DNA of 64,000 bases from Parasponia andersonii (GCA_002914805.1 JXTB01000481.1:157135-221134); one strand, 5' to 3'. Shown: positions 1 through 11,624, counted from the first letter of the stretch. Numbers and translations: made by a program. Notes: generated by a model from the sequence alone, not told the origin.

Positions 1-1589
1 GTAGTTAAAAAAAGCATCCTCAGGTGAGCTTTAGACTGTGTGCATTTCAAAATTTGTTAAAACTGCATTCCACTCTGCCAAAAGTTTTTTTTTTTTTTTT
101 TGGCTCAACGTGGATAGATGAATGTGACTACTAATATAGAAAGAGGTGTGTTTACAGGAAAAAATGAAGCCATGGAGCTGATATTGCCATTGGATTCATG
201 AACATAAGGTTAAAGGGTGAGTTAGTTGAGGCACATTAAAGGAGAAGAGAGAGGCATGTGTTTTGGGGCAGGCTATACAGAGGTCCAAACAGACCTCACC
301 TCAGTGCACTTCCCTGACACTTGCCAAGTGACATCCTTCAAGAAAGAAAGAAAGAAAGAGAGAAAAATAAAAACAATAAAAAAAAAATAAAAAAAAAAAG
401 AGAAGAAAAGAAAGGAAAAAGGAGAAAGTGCTTTCAAGTGCAACCAAACAAACCCATACCTCCTTATAACCAATAGTTTTTCCCACGCTCCCTGTCCTGA
501 CATCATCACTCACACTTATCTTAATGCCTCCTCGTGCAACCAAACAAACCCATACCTCNTCCTAAGAATATTTATAATACAGAGAGGATAATGTGAAATT
601 TTCACTTTTTTCGTTTCGTTTAAAACAATTTCTTTTTTCGGAAGAAAATGAAAAATAATAATAATAACAATTGGGTCTTAAAGGCAGGGAAAGAGAGACC
701 ATAGTAATCATGTATAATAGTGCAGTTGAGCTGTAAAATTTGCATCAGTGAAAAGTTCACACTGCATTGAAAGAAATATGAACAATATGTAATAGGTGTA
801 AGAAAATTAAATTATAGGCTGGCTCAAGCATGTAGTTCAACCTGCGACCAATAAATTTCAAGTAAAACCAATTGTCAATCTAAGTTAAATTCTTTTGAGA
901 GGTCTCAAGTCTCAAGTCGGTTATAGAGATTTGACAGCAGATTCTACCTGGAGTCCAGTATTTTTCAAGGTCTCTAGTAGAAACTGGTTCTTAACCGTGA
1001 CCTCTAATGGACTGTGATCAATACATCTGTATACTGTCACAACCAAATACATTTGTCTATTATTTTTCACAGTGAGTAAAACATTTTCAGTGAGATGTCC
1101 TGCAGTAAAACAGGAAGGTAAAAAAATGGAGAAGAAAAAGCATCAAATCCGTACCACAAAGCAGTGCTGAGCTGCTCTTGTTGGCCTCTTATGTCTCTCA
1201 ATAAGAGCAAGACATGTACAGGCTCTCTTACTGACTCACGCCAAAGCTCTAGTGCCCCCTAACATTACAAAACAAAAGAGATTTGCTATACCCACTACTA
1301 CAAACTTCCGCAGCTTCATATTCAAATATATATTATTCACAAAGGGCACCCCGTTTTTTTCTTAATACTATTTTTCCTTTTTGTGGGATTTATGATGTGT
1401 ATACATCAAAATAAGAGGTCCATAGAAGTACCCATATTAGAGATTTTTAATCTTTATTCTTGCTTTCCACATTTGTTTATGAATTTTCGTAAAAATTTCA
1501 GAGACAAAGGCAGCAACACAGCCCTCTGCAGAAAAGAAGCAGTAGCATCAGAGATGCAGTCATAATAAGAGCAGACACACTCAGAACAG
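1..1589. other. Intergenic sequence upstream of the GRF gene
   Basis: No coding region is supported. The stretch holds purine-rich simple sequence around 341-425, poly-T near 86-100, an ambiguous base at 559 and a short direct repeat (about 25 bp at 437-462 and again at 533-558). Apparent short ORFs on - at 273-543 translate the A-rich tract and have no recognisable domain. Distal promoter elements may be present but none can be called from sequence alone. Confidence 0.6.
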
Positions 1590-1627
1590 GAGAGAGAGAG
1601 AGAGTATAGAGGGGAGAGAGAGAGAGG
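1590..1627. repeat. GA microsatellite in the GRF promoter or 5' leader
   Basis: Two GA runs separated by a short interruption lie about 260 bp upstream of the GRF start codon. GA/CT tracts in plant promoters are known binding sites of BASIC PENTACYSTEINE (BPC) proteins. That role here is inferred only from composition and position. Confidence 0.75.
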
Positions 1628-1774
1628 GTGTGGCAGCGGTGTCATCAGGGCTATTAGTTTTATTTATGCACAGAAGAATCTGCAACCAATAGTTTTTGCA
1701 AAAATACCCCCAAAAAGTACAAAACTATGAGCCCCAAGCAAGAACAAACAAGCTTTCTCTCTGTGTCTTAGATC

Positions 1775-1783
1775 TTTATAAAG
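1775..1783 (+). promoter_or_regulatory. Possible TATA box of the GRF gene
   Basis: A TTTATAAAG sequence lies about 110 bp upstream of the ATG at 1890 and is followed by a pyrimidine-rich stretch typical of a plant 5' leader. GRF leaders can be longer than this, so transcription may start further upstream, for example after the GA tract. Confidence 0.3.
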
Positions 1784-1889
1784 CTCTTGCTCCTACTTTG
1801 TTCTTATTTTTCTTCTTTTCTTTTCTTCTTAGTATTTTATTTTTTTTGAATATTAGTTTCCCTTTGTTCCCTTTTCCGCTTCAGTAAAA

Positions 1890-3334
1890 ATGATAAGTGC
1901 AAACTCAAGTGCAGCAAGGGGGAATAGGTCTCCTTTCACAGCAACTCAGTGGCAGGAGCTTGAACACCAAGCTCTCATCTTCAAGTACATGGTTTCAGGG
2001 GTCCCTATTCCACCTGATCTCATATACTCAGTCAAAAGAAGCTTGGACTCCTCGTTCTCTTCAAGACTCTTCTCTCAACATCCTCGTAAGCAAGCACAAA
2101 CACAAATCTTATTTATATCACTATTTTTTTTTGTTTACCCTTCTTTCTTAGAATATCTTGTTCTATAAATATGAGACAAAATCAAAACTTGGAATCTGAA
2201 TAATACGAGACTGTATTTGCAGCTGGGTGGGGGTGTTTTGAAATGGGTTTTGGCAGAAAAGTTGACCCAGAACCTGGAAGGTGCAGAAGAACAGATGGGA
2301 AGAAATGGAGGTGCTCGAAAGAAGCATACCCCGACTCCAAATACTGTGAAAGACATATGCATAGAGGCAGAAACCGTTCAAGAAAGCCTGTGGAAGTTTC
2401 TTCAAGTACTACTACTATATTAACAACTACTACTGCTATGACAAGCCCTGCTCCAGCCATTTCATCCGTCAACCGGAACCTTTCCGGTACTGGTCCCACC
2501 ATCTCTTCCTACTCTCAACTGTCCTCCTCATCTATAGTCTCTGAACCCCTTTCAGGCCATAACCATCCTCACCAGTATCCCTTTGTTTACTCCCCCCATT
2601 CCTCCTCCTCCTCTTCTAGACCTCCTGACTACGGTTTATCAACTCAGAACAGCAATACTAGTTCCCCTTACTTCTGTGTCAAATCAGAATCTTACATCAC
2701 TCAGCCTGATAAAGATTACAGGTTCGAGATTTAGACTTAAACTAGTACTTAGTTTCATCACCCTTTTATGATTTTTGTTATGGAGTTCTTCTTTCGGGTG
2801 TAGTGGGGTGAGGTTTAACTTTGCATTCAGGTATTTTCAAGGCACAAAGGAAAGCATGGATGAGCTAGCTTTCTTTCCGGAATCATCAGGGAATGCAAGA
2901 AGCTTTCCTGAGTCATGTCATTCTCTAATGAGTTCTTATAGAGGCTACTCTCAACCACAGTTCCATGGCCTTACAGATGAGTCAAAAGAGGCCATAAAGC
3001 AATCAGCTGAGCAGGACCAGCAGCATTGTTTCATCTTGGGGACTGATTTCAAATCAGAAAGAGGAAACAAAAGTGGGAAAGAATCAGAAATAACCCAAAA
3101 GCCACTCCACCACTTCTTTGGGGAATGGCCACCAAAGAACACAGCTTCAGCCGACTCCTGGCTTGACCTTGCTTCCAATTCCAGAGTACCCAATGGTAAC
3201 ATTTTTTTCTGTACCTATCAGTGAAAGGAAAAATATATCCTAAGAATATACGTATATGTTCATCTTTTAATTCAGGGGGAAAATAAAAAAACTTTGATTC
3301 TCTTCTTTTTTTTCTTGTTGATGCAGATGGTTAA
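1890..3334 (+). CDS. GRF5: Growth-regulating factor (GRF5-like transcription factor), four exons
   Basis: Plant-specific transcription factor that works with GIF coactivators in the nucleus to promote cell proliferation in leaves and other young organs. Exons are 1890-2085, 2223-2721, 2831-3195 and 3327-3334, all introns are GT-AG, and the total of 1068 nt gives 355 residues. The QLQ domain (about residues 15-50, with [18 protein letters not shown]) binds GIF. The WRC domain (about 79-121) carries a C-x9-C-x10-C-x2-H zinc motif (C86, C96, C107, H110) and a basic tail (RGRNRSRK). Joining exons 1 and 2 restores the [12 protein letters not shown] linker typical of GRF5/GRF6-type proteins, which supports the splice. 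Exon 3 begins YFQGTKES and carries the FFGEWPPK block seen in the family's C-terminal part. The last exon adds only part of a codon, one glycine and TAA. An intact miR396 site lies in the WRC exon. The family is certain. The number within the family is by resemblance only. Confidence 0.93.
2375..2395 (+). promoter_or_regulatory. miR396 target site in the GRF WRC exon
   Basis: The 21 nt reading CGTTCAAGAAAGCCTGTGGA plus A encodes RSRKPVE at the end of the WRC domain. This is the canonical miR396 site of GRF genes, with the single bulged base usual for this pair. It implies post-transcriptional repression as organs mature. The base match is seen directly. Cleavage is inferred from the family. 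Confidence 0.92.
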
Positions 3335-3960
3335 AGTCTTGAGAGTCTTGACTCTCAATAATGGTTTTTCTTCGTTCAAAGGCCAAAAGAGTACTTGGCC
3401 TTGGCCCCCCCTCGTGGGTCAGTATACTTTTCCATGTTTGACATTGTGGCTAGGGAAGGCTTTCTTAGGTTTCGATTGAATAATGTAGGGCCACCGGATG
3501 ATACTGTCCTTTTTGCTATTATATACTTAATATTTCCATCCCTCGTAAGAAACATGTCTGATATTTTGAGACTTGCTTGTTTGACCGGAGACATATTCTA
3601 TGGACTATGTGCTTTGGGGCCTCTAGGCTCTCTCTGTGGTATGCCTTCTGATATCTAAAATGGTAAGCATCATCCTTTTTTTTGTCACTTTTTTTTTTCC
3701 ATTCGTTTCTACTCGTACGCACACACAACAACGACAACAACTAACCACAATGAATGTGATCCATGGTTCATGACCAGTCCTTTTTAGCTGGGGATTTATG
3801 ACACCAGTCTTGTTATTGATATTTTTTCGCTTATTCAATACAAGACATGATAGATCGAGCTCAAAAACAACTTTTACTATTAGATGGACTGTAGAATCTA
3901 AGCACGCAGAAGGTTTTAATAATGCTTCAGTTCTCATATTTTAGTGGTACTGCAGTGTTA
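3335..3960 (+). other. Probable 3' UTR of the GRF gene
   Basis: Non-coding sequence after the TAA at 3332-3334. It opens with a perfect 9-bp inverted repeat with a 2-nt loop (3339-3358), just past the stop. The 87-codon ORF at 3395-3658 has no recognisable domain and is probably chance. The end of the UTR is not resolved, and no single polyadenylation signal stands out. Confidence 0.45.
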
Positions 3961-4060
3961 TATAATATTTTTGGAACTAAGTAGTAGTTGAAACACTCTA
4001 TCATCCAATAGCATAACTTTCTCCGAGTTTTAATTGCTCATGTCTAACCAAACGCCTAAA
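3961..4060. other. Intergenic, nothing recognised
   Basis: Short AT-rich stretch between the putative GRF 3' UTR and an LTR-like remnant. Confidence 0.5.
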
Positions 4061-4445
4061 TAATAATAATATGTAAAGAACACATGACTTTTAACATGGC
4101 TTGGTCAATGATATGTACTTACGTGAAGCTCACGAGAAGACTTGCACAATTCTTCTACTTCAAAATAAGTGTTATGTTCGCTTTCTCTCACTAAGATTAC
4201 AAGAAGTGTCTCACTTTCTGCACTGAGTCCTTTCATTGGATTTAAGATTTATTCTCGACCTTGGGATTAAGTAGACTACTAAACTTTTCTCTCCTATGAA
4301 CCGTAGTGGCTATATATTTATTCCCTCCTTACATGTTCTTGTAGAAATATCATTTCTATATCTTCCTTCCTAGCCATAAGAGGAGTCTTAATTATATCAA
4401 CATACTTTATACCACATCAGCTTAATATGGTATCCAAAGTAGTAG
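4061..4445 (+). mobile_element. Possible copia-type LTR remnant ending in a PBS-like sequence
   Basis: The segment contains phrasing common in plant Ty1/copia LTRs (an ATGGCTTGGTCAATG block followed by a TACTTACGTGAAGC block). Its right end is followed by TATGGTATCCAAAG at about 4427-4440, which resembles the tRNA-iMet primer binding site consensus TGGTATCAGAGC. No coding region follows, and the left boundary is unclear. A weak call resting on pattern resemblance. Confidence 0.35.
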
Positions 4446-7411
4446 ATGAAAGACAGATTGCCGTTGCTAGTTCCTTATTGAATTAATAACCACCACCAAC
4501 GATATTGTCCGTTGCAATTGAATTCAATTCTTTAGCTTCGTCTTTACTTCGAACTCAACTTTGATAAGTCGTCCTTGAGATGGACACTCCCTATGGATCC
4601 TTCCCAACTACAATTCATAAGCCATCATTTTTCACATCCTCCATAACTTTATTAGACTTTATTAAGCACTTCAATAATTCTGAACTACTATCTTGCGAGT
4701 GTTCCATCAAATAAATGCCCACAAGGATGTTAAATTCAGCTTTTTGAGTTTTAAATGTGCCCTTCCTTGAATTTCATCTCTACTGCATTTATCAAATCAA
4801 GCTCAACAACTTTGTTTGTGCTGCCATTTCGCTTGAACCATAAATATTAAATACGGTAATCGACTTTTTTTAGCATAATAACGTCTACGAATTTGTTCTG
4901 CCTGTCGTCAGAGCTTCTTTGTGATTTCTTCGGAGTTATCATCTACGCATCAAGGACGAAAGGGCTTCTCATTAAGGGTCCGAATAGTTGGAGCTGGCTT
5001 GTTACTTGGTTTTTATCCATCATTAGTTTTTATTGTTTACCTAATAACAAGGCTCAGCAGGTGAGCTTAAGGCACACATACTATTACACTATTTTGCATT
5101 TCGCTGATATAAAGTACATTAAATATAATTATTGGTGTCTCTTTTGAAGTGTCTCATGAGTCATGAGAACTATTGTTAGTAGTAGTTAGTTTTCCTCAAC
5201 AAATTCCCAAGTATAAACACAAATGAAAACGGTTCGGAATTTCTAAAACAAATGACAAAAACTTCTTTTTGCTCCCCCTTTTTTCTTGGAAGCTTTAAAA
5301 AGTAGACCAAAACCATAGTTGCACCTTTTCTTGTTTCTGAAAAAAAAAAAAAAATAAATAAAAAAATAAAAAAATAAAACACTTTCTAATTGTAATGACA
5401 CAAAAAGAACCCTTTCTTCACAGGCTTGCGCTTAAGCTAGGCCCGTCATTAACGTGTTTTTATATACCTATCCAACCCTTTTATTTAATTACTTTTCCTC
5501 ATTTTTACAGACGCTCTAAACGAGCAGACGGACCAAACAGCAATATCGAACTTGATAACAGTCTAGCAAACCACGTAGAAGAGGAAGACTAAATCAATTT
5601 CTTTTAACACCAAGATTGAGAAATGACCTCACATAATCACATAAACTGTCATATAAAAAAGATGAAGAGAAACAAGGCTGGAAAAGTGGCCCAATTCACA
5701 TGTGATACCCACTGCTCATAAAGTATGAAATGGATCCTAGGCAATAGGCATCCATTATTACTATTATTTTTATTTTTTAAGTTTCACTAGTTCAGTCCCA
5801 TCTGCCAACTCAGAGACTCACCATTCCAATATCCACCAAAGCTTCCTCAGAAGGTCAATTATTCAGAAAAGAGCAAATATGAAATATCTACAATTAAAAA
5901 TGCAGACCACGTCAAAAAAAAGAACTAAGAAATTCAACGGTAGTGCCCGAGTCATCTCATGTTTTTTGCAGCCAAACTTTTAATGAAATGTCAGTCCATT
6001 ATTGTAAAGACTAATCTCCCCTTTCAATCAAGTCAGCAAATATTTCACTTTAAAATATTCATGAATCACAGACGGCAAATGTCTTATATAACAATCTACT
6101 TTCATATGGCAATCCAGTGGCGTAGAAATGAGATATATGACATGATGGTGAGAAAATTCGTAAGATAAACTTGACACCCGAACAAATGTCGTTTCTCATA
6201 ATGGTCCAATAACCTCAAGTCTTAACGAGTCAAAACACCAAATTTATGCAGCTCTAAGTGGTTGAGTAAATGAGCGTGTCAGTGATTCGAGTTTCAAGTA
6301 GTCACTTGATTGATCAAGTCATGGCCCAGACTATATGGAGCAGTAATGTGATCATAACTCAAAGGTAAGTCAACAGCGTATATGACCAAGTAATGTGATA
6401 ATGACTGATAGGTAAGAGAATTCTATCATAAGCAGAACTGTAAAGAGAACCACAAGAACCATATTAATTTCTCAAACCAAAACGTGTAGAATACCTAATC
6501 AGAAACCAAAAGTAAGATCAATCTAAAGGCTTGAATGAAAACGTGTACTTAGGCAAGAAACTATCCAAAAGGTGCTGTACCTAGTAGTCAATAAGTGGGT
6601 CATAAAAGGATGTATGAACCTTCTTTCTAAGAAACAACACTTTATTAGAGTCATAATTAATGGCTTAAACTGAGTTGTATGTCGCTGGACTTAAATAAAC
6701 AATAGATTGTAGACATATTCCTAAGCAAAGTATGAGTATTAATTACAATTAGCAATACACATTACAAAAAAGTAGCAAATTTCTTCCCTCTCTGCAACGC
6801 AAAGTGGAGAATTAACGCCTCACAAACATGACAACCTACCCTCAAATACTTCCCTAAGACAAATAACGAACTAGAATGCAATAATAGAAAGTATATACTC
6901 CTTTATGGCACATACTGCAAACAAAGAAAAACAAGACATTATAATTGTAACTCTTTCCATGATATCTAACACTGTTATACACTCGCACTAACAAAGGTTA
7001 GCAAGACAAAGAAAAGGCGTGAGAATCCATCTTCTTCTTCTTCTTCTTTTTTAGATAATAAGCCGTGTGAAAAAGCTAAAGGAACCAAACAGGGGGGGGG
7101 GGGGAAAAAAAGGAAAAATCAACATAATCAACAACTAGATGATGAAAATGCCAATCAACAATTACCCATTTACAGAACAAACCGGAGGAACAAGATAGGA
7201 GGAACCAATGATTCTCCAATCATCATTGATATTCGTCTTTCGATAATTCATAAGCTCCCGCTGCTTAATAAAGAATTTGTACTTCAAGCACATCCACCAC
7301 AGTAACGCTCTCCCTCAAAGAATAATCTCAACCCAATTAATTGGCCCACCTATACTATGCTCCGCCAATGTTAAAGAATTGACTGGCAAATCTGATGCAT
7401 TCAAAAAAATT
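4446..7411. other. Intergenic region without a supported gene
   Basis: About 3 kb with no ORF showing a recognisable domain. The stretch at 4893-5147 is open on + but has no family resemblance, and 5959-6168 likewise. It includes A-rich runs near 5341-5380, a CTT microsatellite at 7030-7048 and a run of G at 7093-7104. The last ~150 bp upstream of 7412 probably form the 3' UTR of the proline-rich gene on -. Confidence 0.55.
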
Positions 7412-7924
7412 TCAAGAACAAGCTTGGTATCTATCACTAGCCTTTAGAATCTGCCGTCTCTTGAAAACCAAGAAGCTTATCACCCCAATCTGAAGAATCG
7501 CAGCGATGCCCGAAAACAGCAAGCCAATCTTCTTCCCTGCATTGATCTTGTCTTTGTGTGGCGCCGGCACTGGCGGCGGCGGTGGTGGCGGCGGCGGCCT
7601 CCGTCCGAGGCTGGACTGTCTATGAGACTTGCCGCCCGGTGGCGGTGGTGATTTTTTCGATTTATTTTTTGAACTTAGCTGTGTTGGGGGGCTAGGAGGC
7701 AGCGGCCGTGGTGGTGGCAGCGGCCGCAGTGACGATGGAGTTGGTGGTGATCCAGGAGGAGAAGGAGAAGATGGTGGCAGTGACAGTGGTGGAGGCGGAG
7801 GAGATAAGGGCGGTGGAGAAGATCGATTCCTTTTCAATCCATCTTCAGACTCAACAGGAAGAGCATAAACAGAAACCAAGAACCCAAAAACCACAAAGAC
7901 CAAGGTAGATAATGGCGGTTCCAT
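7412..7924 (-). CDS. Proline-rich (extensin-like) single-pass membrane protein
   Basis: Single-exon ORF of 170 residues with a good N-terminal signal peptide (about residues 1-21: hydrophobic core TLVFVVFGFLVSVYA, then LPVESED). A proline/serine-rich segment follows (about 35-120, many SPPPP-like runs, as in hydroxyproline-rich cell-wall proteins). A basic linker, one membrane helix (about 133-154, IGLLFSGIAAILQIGVISFL) and a short basic tail (KRRQILK) complete it. The layout predicts a type I plasma-membrane protein with a proline-rich extracellular stalk. It is much shorter than proline-rich receptor kinases (PERKs) and has no kinase domain nearby. Similar small proline-rich membrane proteins occur in other plants but their role is not established. 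The start is the first ATG, immediately before the signal peptide. Strong GC and proline bias sets it apart from its AT-rich surroundings. Confidence 0.78.
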   Translation of the reverse strand: MEPPLSTLVFVVFGFLVSVYALPVESEDGLKRNRSSPPPLSPPPPPLSLPPSSPSPPGSPPTPSSLRPLPPPRPLPPSPPTQLSSKNKSKKSPPPPGGKSHRQSSLGRRPPPPPPPPPVPAPHKDKINAGKKIGLLFSGIAAILQIGVISFLVFKRRQILKASDRYQACS

Positions 7925-8560
7925 GAAACGGCAACCGCAGGATTCGTAACCTCAAGGCAAATTAGGGTCCGGATCAGGGTTTCCAGAGTCTTCTCGCATC
8001 TGGGTCTCTAACCCTTTTTGGTATTCCGCTTCCTCAGCTCCAAATTTGACGAAAAAACCTATCTCGCTTCAGATACTCGGCCCTAAAAAAGAACTAGGGT
8101 TTGCAAATCTTGGTCTTCTTTTTTCGAATCTGGGTCTCCGTAATATCTTCTCGTTTTGACAATTCAACGAAAAAGGTCAAACGTTTTGGTCTCAAAAGGT
8201 TTGATTTCAGGTCCAAATTGGGTGAGAGAGAAAGAGACATATAAAAGGGGTTTGAGCTAAAGAGCAATAGGAATGTGTTAGAAAGTGGGTCTGTGAGATT
8301 ATCAATTATGGTGTTTTGGGGAAGAATAGTAAAGAAGGAAGGAACTGGTCAAATGGGGGGGTTTGGAAAAGCATTGATTAGAACGTGTCATGGGAATAAG
8401 AGGGGGGAGTTTTTAGTGTGAGCTATACCACCTTCGCAGCAATGAAGAAGAAGAAGAAGACAGCGCGAATAGGAAGAAGAAAAGGGTCTACGCGGGCTTC
8501 AACGATTGGGCTTATTTGGGTGCTTTTGATTTGATAGCTTACTGCCTGGGAATCTTTACT
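7925..8560 (-). promoter_or_regulatory. 5' leader and proximal promoter of the proline-rich gene
   Basis: Sequence upstream of the ATG at 7924 (reading on -) is less AT-rich than the flanks and CT-rich, as plant 5' leaders often are. No TATA box stands out clearly, so the transcription start is not assigned. Confidence 0.4.
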
Positions 8561-8580
8561 CTTTAAGGACCATTCTTAGG

Positions 8581-8620
8581 GAGAGGGAGAGAGGGAGGGA
8601 GAGAGAGAGAGAGAGAGAGA
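8581..8620. repeat. GA microsatellite upstream of the proline-rich gene
   Basis: Near-uninterrupted GA tract about 660 bp upstream of the ATG at 7924. Simple repeat and possible BPC-type GAGA element. Antisense ORF calls across it (8556-8930) are low-complexity artefacts. Confidence 0.75.
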
Positions 8621-8846
8621 CTAGTACAGCATTTTGACTTGTCAGGGCCACGATGATGAAGAAGCTCAACAATGTTAGATCATGTCGGCCCGTAAGTTGG
8701 TATCGTGGTTCGGCTTCGGCCTTTTGGATAAGGAGGTGACAACAATGAAAGAGGCCTAAAGGCCCAAGCTTAAGATGATGTGCTGCGCCTGCATTACAGT
8801 CCACTAACTTTAAAGGGGTGCTCTTAGTAAAATCATTGTGTCTAGT

Positions 8847-9142
8847 AATATCACTTTTATATTTTATATTTTGATTATTATCAATATTAATTTTTAATTT
8901 TAAATATATTATAAATTTATATTCTGACACTAATTTAAATCAATTAATTTACCAAATATTGTTTAAAATTTTAAAATAAACTATTAAAAACTTATTCGAT
9001 AATAAATTTATTAAATCATCTTGGCAAATTAACTACTCTATTGGTATTATGGTATAAAGTTGTAACAAATATTAACTTTAAGGATCAATATTGATAATCA
9101 TATTAAAAAAATATCAAAATAAAAGGTATAAAAGTGATATTG
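8847..9142. mobile_element. MITE-like element with imperfect terminal inverted repeats
   Basis: About 296 bp, very AT-rich, without coding capacity. The left end (AATATCACTTTTATA) is the inverse complement of the right end (TATAAAAGTGATATT). The inverted similarity extends inward for about 50-65 bp with mismatches. A target duplication is not clear, so the superfamily is left open. Confidence 0.6.
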
Positions 9143-9270
9143 TCCATTTTTAAAAGAAAATTGTAGTAAAATAACTAGTATATTTATATACTAATATATA
9201 AATTTATATATTTGCTGTAAAAATTAGTATATTTTTTCATTCAACCATTAAAAATAGACATTTACTAAAA
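9143..9270. mobile_element. Short MITE-like element (member a of a three-copy family)
   Basis: Bounded by GTCCATTTTTAA on the left and its approximate inverse, AAAAATAGACATTTA, on the right, around an interior of TATATA-rich sequence. It resembles the elements at 12832-13050 and 57604-57802 in ends and interior phrasing. It abuts the preceding element directly. Confidence 0.4.
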
Positions 9271-11480
9271 CAAATCGTAGAAAAAAATCGCCCACAATAA
9301 TATCTCAAGATGATGGTGGTGTTGGATTAGAGTCCACAAACTTTAAACTCAGTATTAGAGACCTTAAAATAAATATTAAAAAAAAACCCTTCAAATCAAT
9401 GTTTACTGACTTATATACTATGATTGTAGTAGAGAAATATAGGCTACAATAGAGATATAAAGTGGGTCGGCCCACATTTGATAAACCTATGCAGGATTTG
9501 TATTGTGCCTAGTCTCGGCTTGTCTAAAAATATGAGTCAGATCGGATTGACCCATATTCTTATTATGGGACCCGATATGATCCACAGACCTAACTCACAT
9601 TTATCTGAGTCTAAGTAAGTCGTGTCTAAGTAGGTTGTACTTATGTAGACATGAGTCACAATGTAAACTTAATTTCGTTATTATTCTATGTTTTAAAATA
9701 TCAAATATAAACCTAAAACTCATTTATTTTTTTTTTAAAAATTAAATAAATTAAAAATAAATAAATAATATTATAAGCATATAAATAAAAATATTTAATT
9801 AATATTTTTTAAAATTTTATTTAAAAAATATATTTAAAATTATATATAAAATAACTAGATACAAGCTTAATACAAGTCAATAGAAATATGGCCTATAACT
9901 GAGACAAATCGAACAGATACTGTACCTTTTCTTAACGCGGATGGGCTCGTGTTGACATTTCTAAGCTACAATCTGACAGTGATAAACTCTTGTCAGTTCA
10001 TGGATTGATCCCCTAAATACTCTAAAAAAACATTAATTCCCTTAATAAATTCTGGTTAATTTGAAAAACAGAGAAAATTTTCTTCAGGGACTTGGGCAGA
10101 CACAAAATCAGTGACAGATCATTTCTTTAATATTTTCACGTCACATGGAAAAATCTGTCAAAACAATATAAAAATTCCTTGAGACCTATCGATTAATGAA
10201 TGATTGATAATTAATCATTATGCTTTCTCTTAGTTTGTATTAAGTTCTATAATTTAAAGTAGTGAACCCAAGAAATGCATTATGCCACCAAGGAAAGGTC
10301 ATTCCTCTCCGTACAGAGAAGAAAACTTAGATTAGTAAATTAGTGTTAAAAATGGCAATAACGTCATTTGAATCCCAAAATGTCGACCTGGCAATAATAA
10401 TAATATATGAACACCTGAGTTAACGACAGACTAGCAAAGTTTTTCTTGGATTCCTCTATAGAAATATTTGTTAAGGGAATCGTAATCAAAGTTCTTCGAA
10501 AATTATTATTATATAAAGGAAGAACGTAAGTCAAAACTTTCATCAAATAGCACTAGAAACTTTCAATGAGGAAGAATTCTACGGGAAGACGACAATTGAT
10601 GTAGACATCATTATTTCGAGTATTAGAAAAGCCAGGTTATGCAAAAGTAAAGAGGTACATAGCCCAATAATTGCGAGGAAAAGTGAAACCATACAGCTTG
10701 ATATCACAACGACTCTCAACTGAAAACTTCAAAAAGGTTGAAAATATTGAGGATGTCCTTCATTTTCTTTTTTAATCAGAAAATTACACTAACATTTTGA
10801 TTTATGTCAATATCAGATGGACATTTTTTTCTCCAGTCAAATTTGAGGAAGTTAAAGTTTTAACCAATAATTTTGTATTAATTAAAAATTATTTCAATTA
10901 AATAATATTATAATTTTATAAATTGAAAGAATAACACAGTAGCTAGACGATGTAAATTTTATTATTTTTTTCTTTTTTAAGTAAGCTCATAAGTCATAGG
11001 CAATGTAATTACTTGGTATAGCGTGAGTCACTGCGATCTTTTTCTTTTTTGGAAAAAGAACTTCGATTTTGCGATTTCGACTAAAACATGAAGTGTCAAT
11101 ATAATTTTCTTATGGTTTAGGCTGATTGACTAAAATATGATGTGTCAATATAACTTTCTTGTTTCCAATAATCAGTCTTTTCTTTTTTGTCCGACTAATT
11201 TAGATAAACATTATTGTTGGATCGGTTCTCATCAGCAGTCTACGTTTCTCTGAACTACTGACGAGGTATTCACCAACTGTCTACGTATCTTTATTATCTT
11301 GGAATATCTTTAGTTTCAAGCTGAGACGGGGAGGCGGGGGTGGCCACCTGCAATGATTTTCTGATGCTTAAGTCAGTGATTTATCCATGAGATGGAACAG
11401 TGAGGATTTCATTTTTCTCTGTAAAAATGTTTTCTGTATATTGTATTGTCTCTTCTCTATATCTCCCCTTTTTAGGAGGA
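9271..11480. other. AT-rich intergenic region, no supported gene
   Basis: About 2.2 kb with no ORF of recognisable family on either strand. The longest open stretch (10364-10546 on -) is short and featureless. There are two imperfect copies of a phrase around AACATGAAGTGTCAATATAA and AATATGATGTGTCAATATAA near 11086 and 11134, suggesting a local duplication of about 48 bp. Confidence 0.55.
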
Positions 11481-11487
11481 AACAAGG

Positions 11488-11488
<1 letters not shown>

Positions 11489-11548
<60 letters not shown>
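11489..11548. repeat. (AT)n microsatellite
   Basis: About 30 uninterrupted AT dinucleotides. It creates spurious ORFs of alternating Tyr-Ile on both strands. Probably length-polymorphic. Confidence 0.95.
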
Positions 11549-11551
<3 letters not shown>

Positions 11552-11624
11552 TCTGGGACTGGGAGTTTTTTAGCTCTCAATCTCAAGATCGAGTACATTT
11601 TTTCATCATGACTTACTCTAGAAG

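Noticed and set aside
273-543. Two overlapping ORFs on - with Phe-rich runs
   Set aside because: They translate the A-rich simple tract at 341-425. There is no domain and no gene-like composition.
2135-2502. Minus-strand ORFs across the GRF gene
   Set aside because: Antisense shadows of the WRC exon. The sense strand carries the conserved domains.
7629-7908. Plus-strand glycine-rich ORFs
   Set aside because: Antisense of the proline-rich gene: Pro codons read as Gly on the other strand. The sense strand has a signal peptide and membrane helix.
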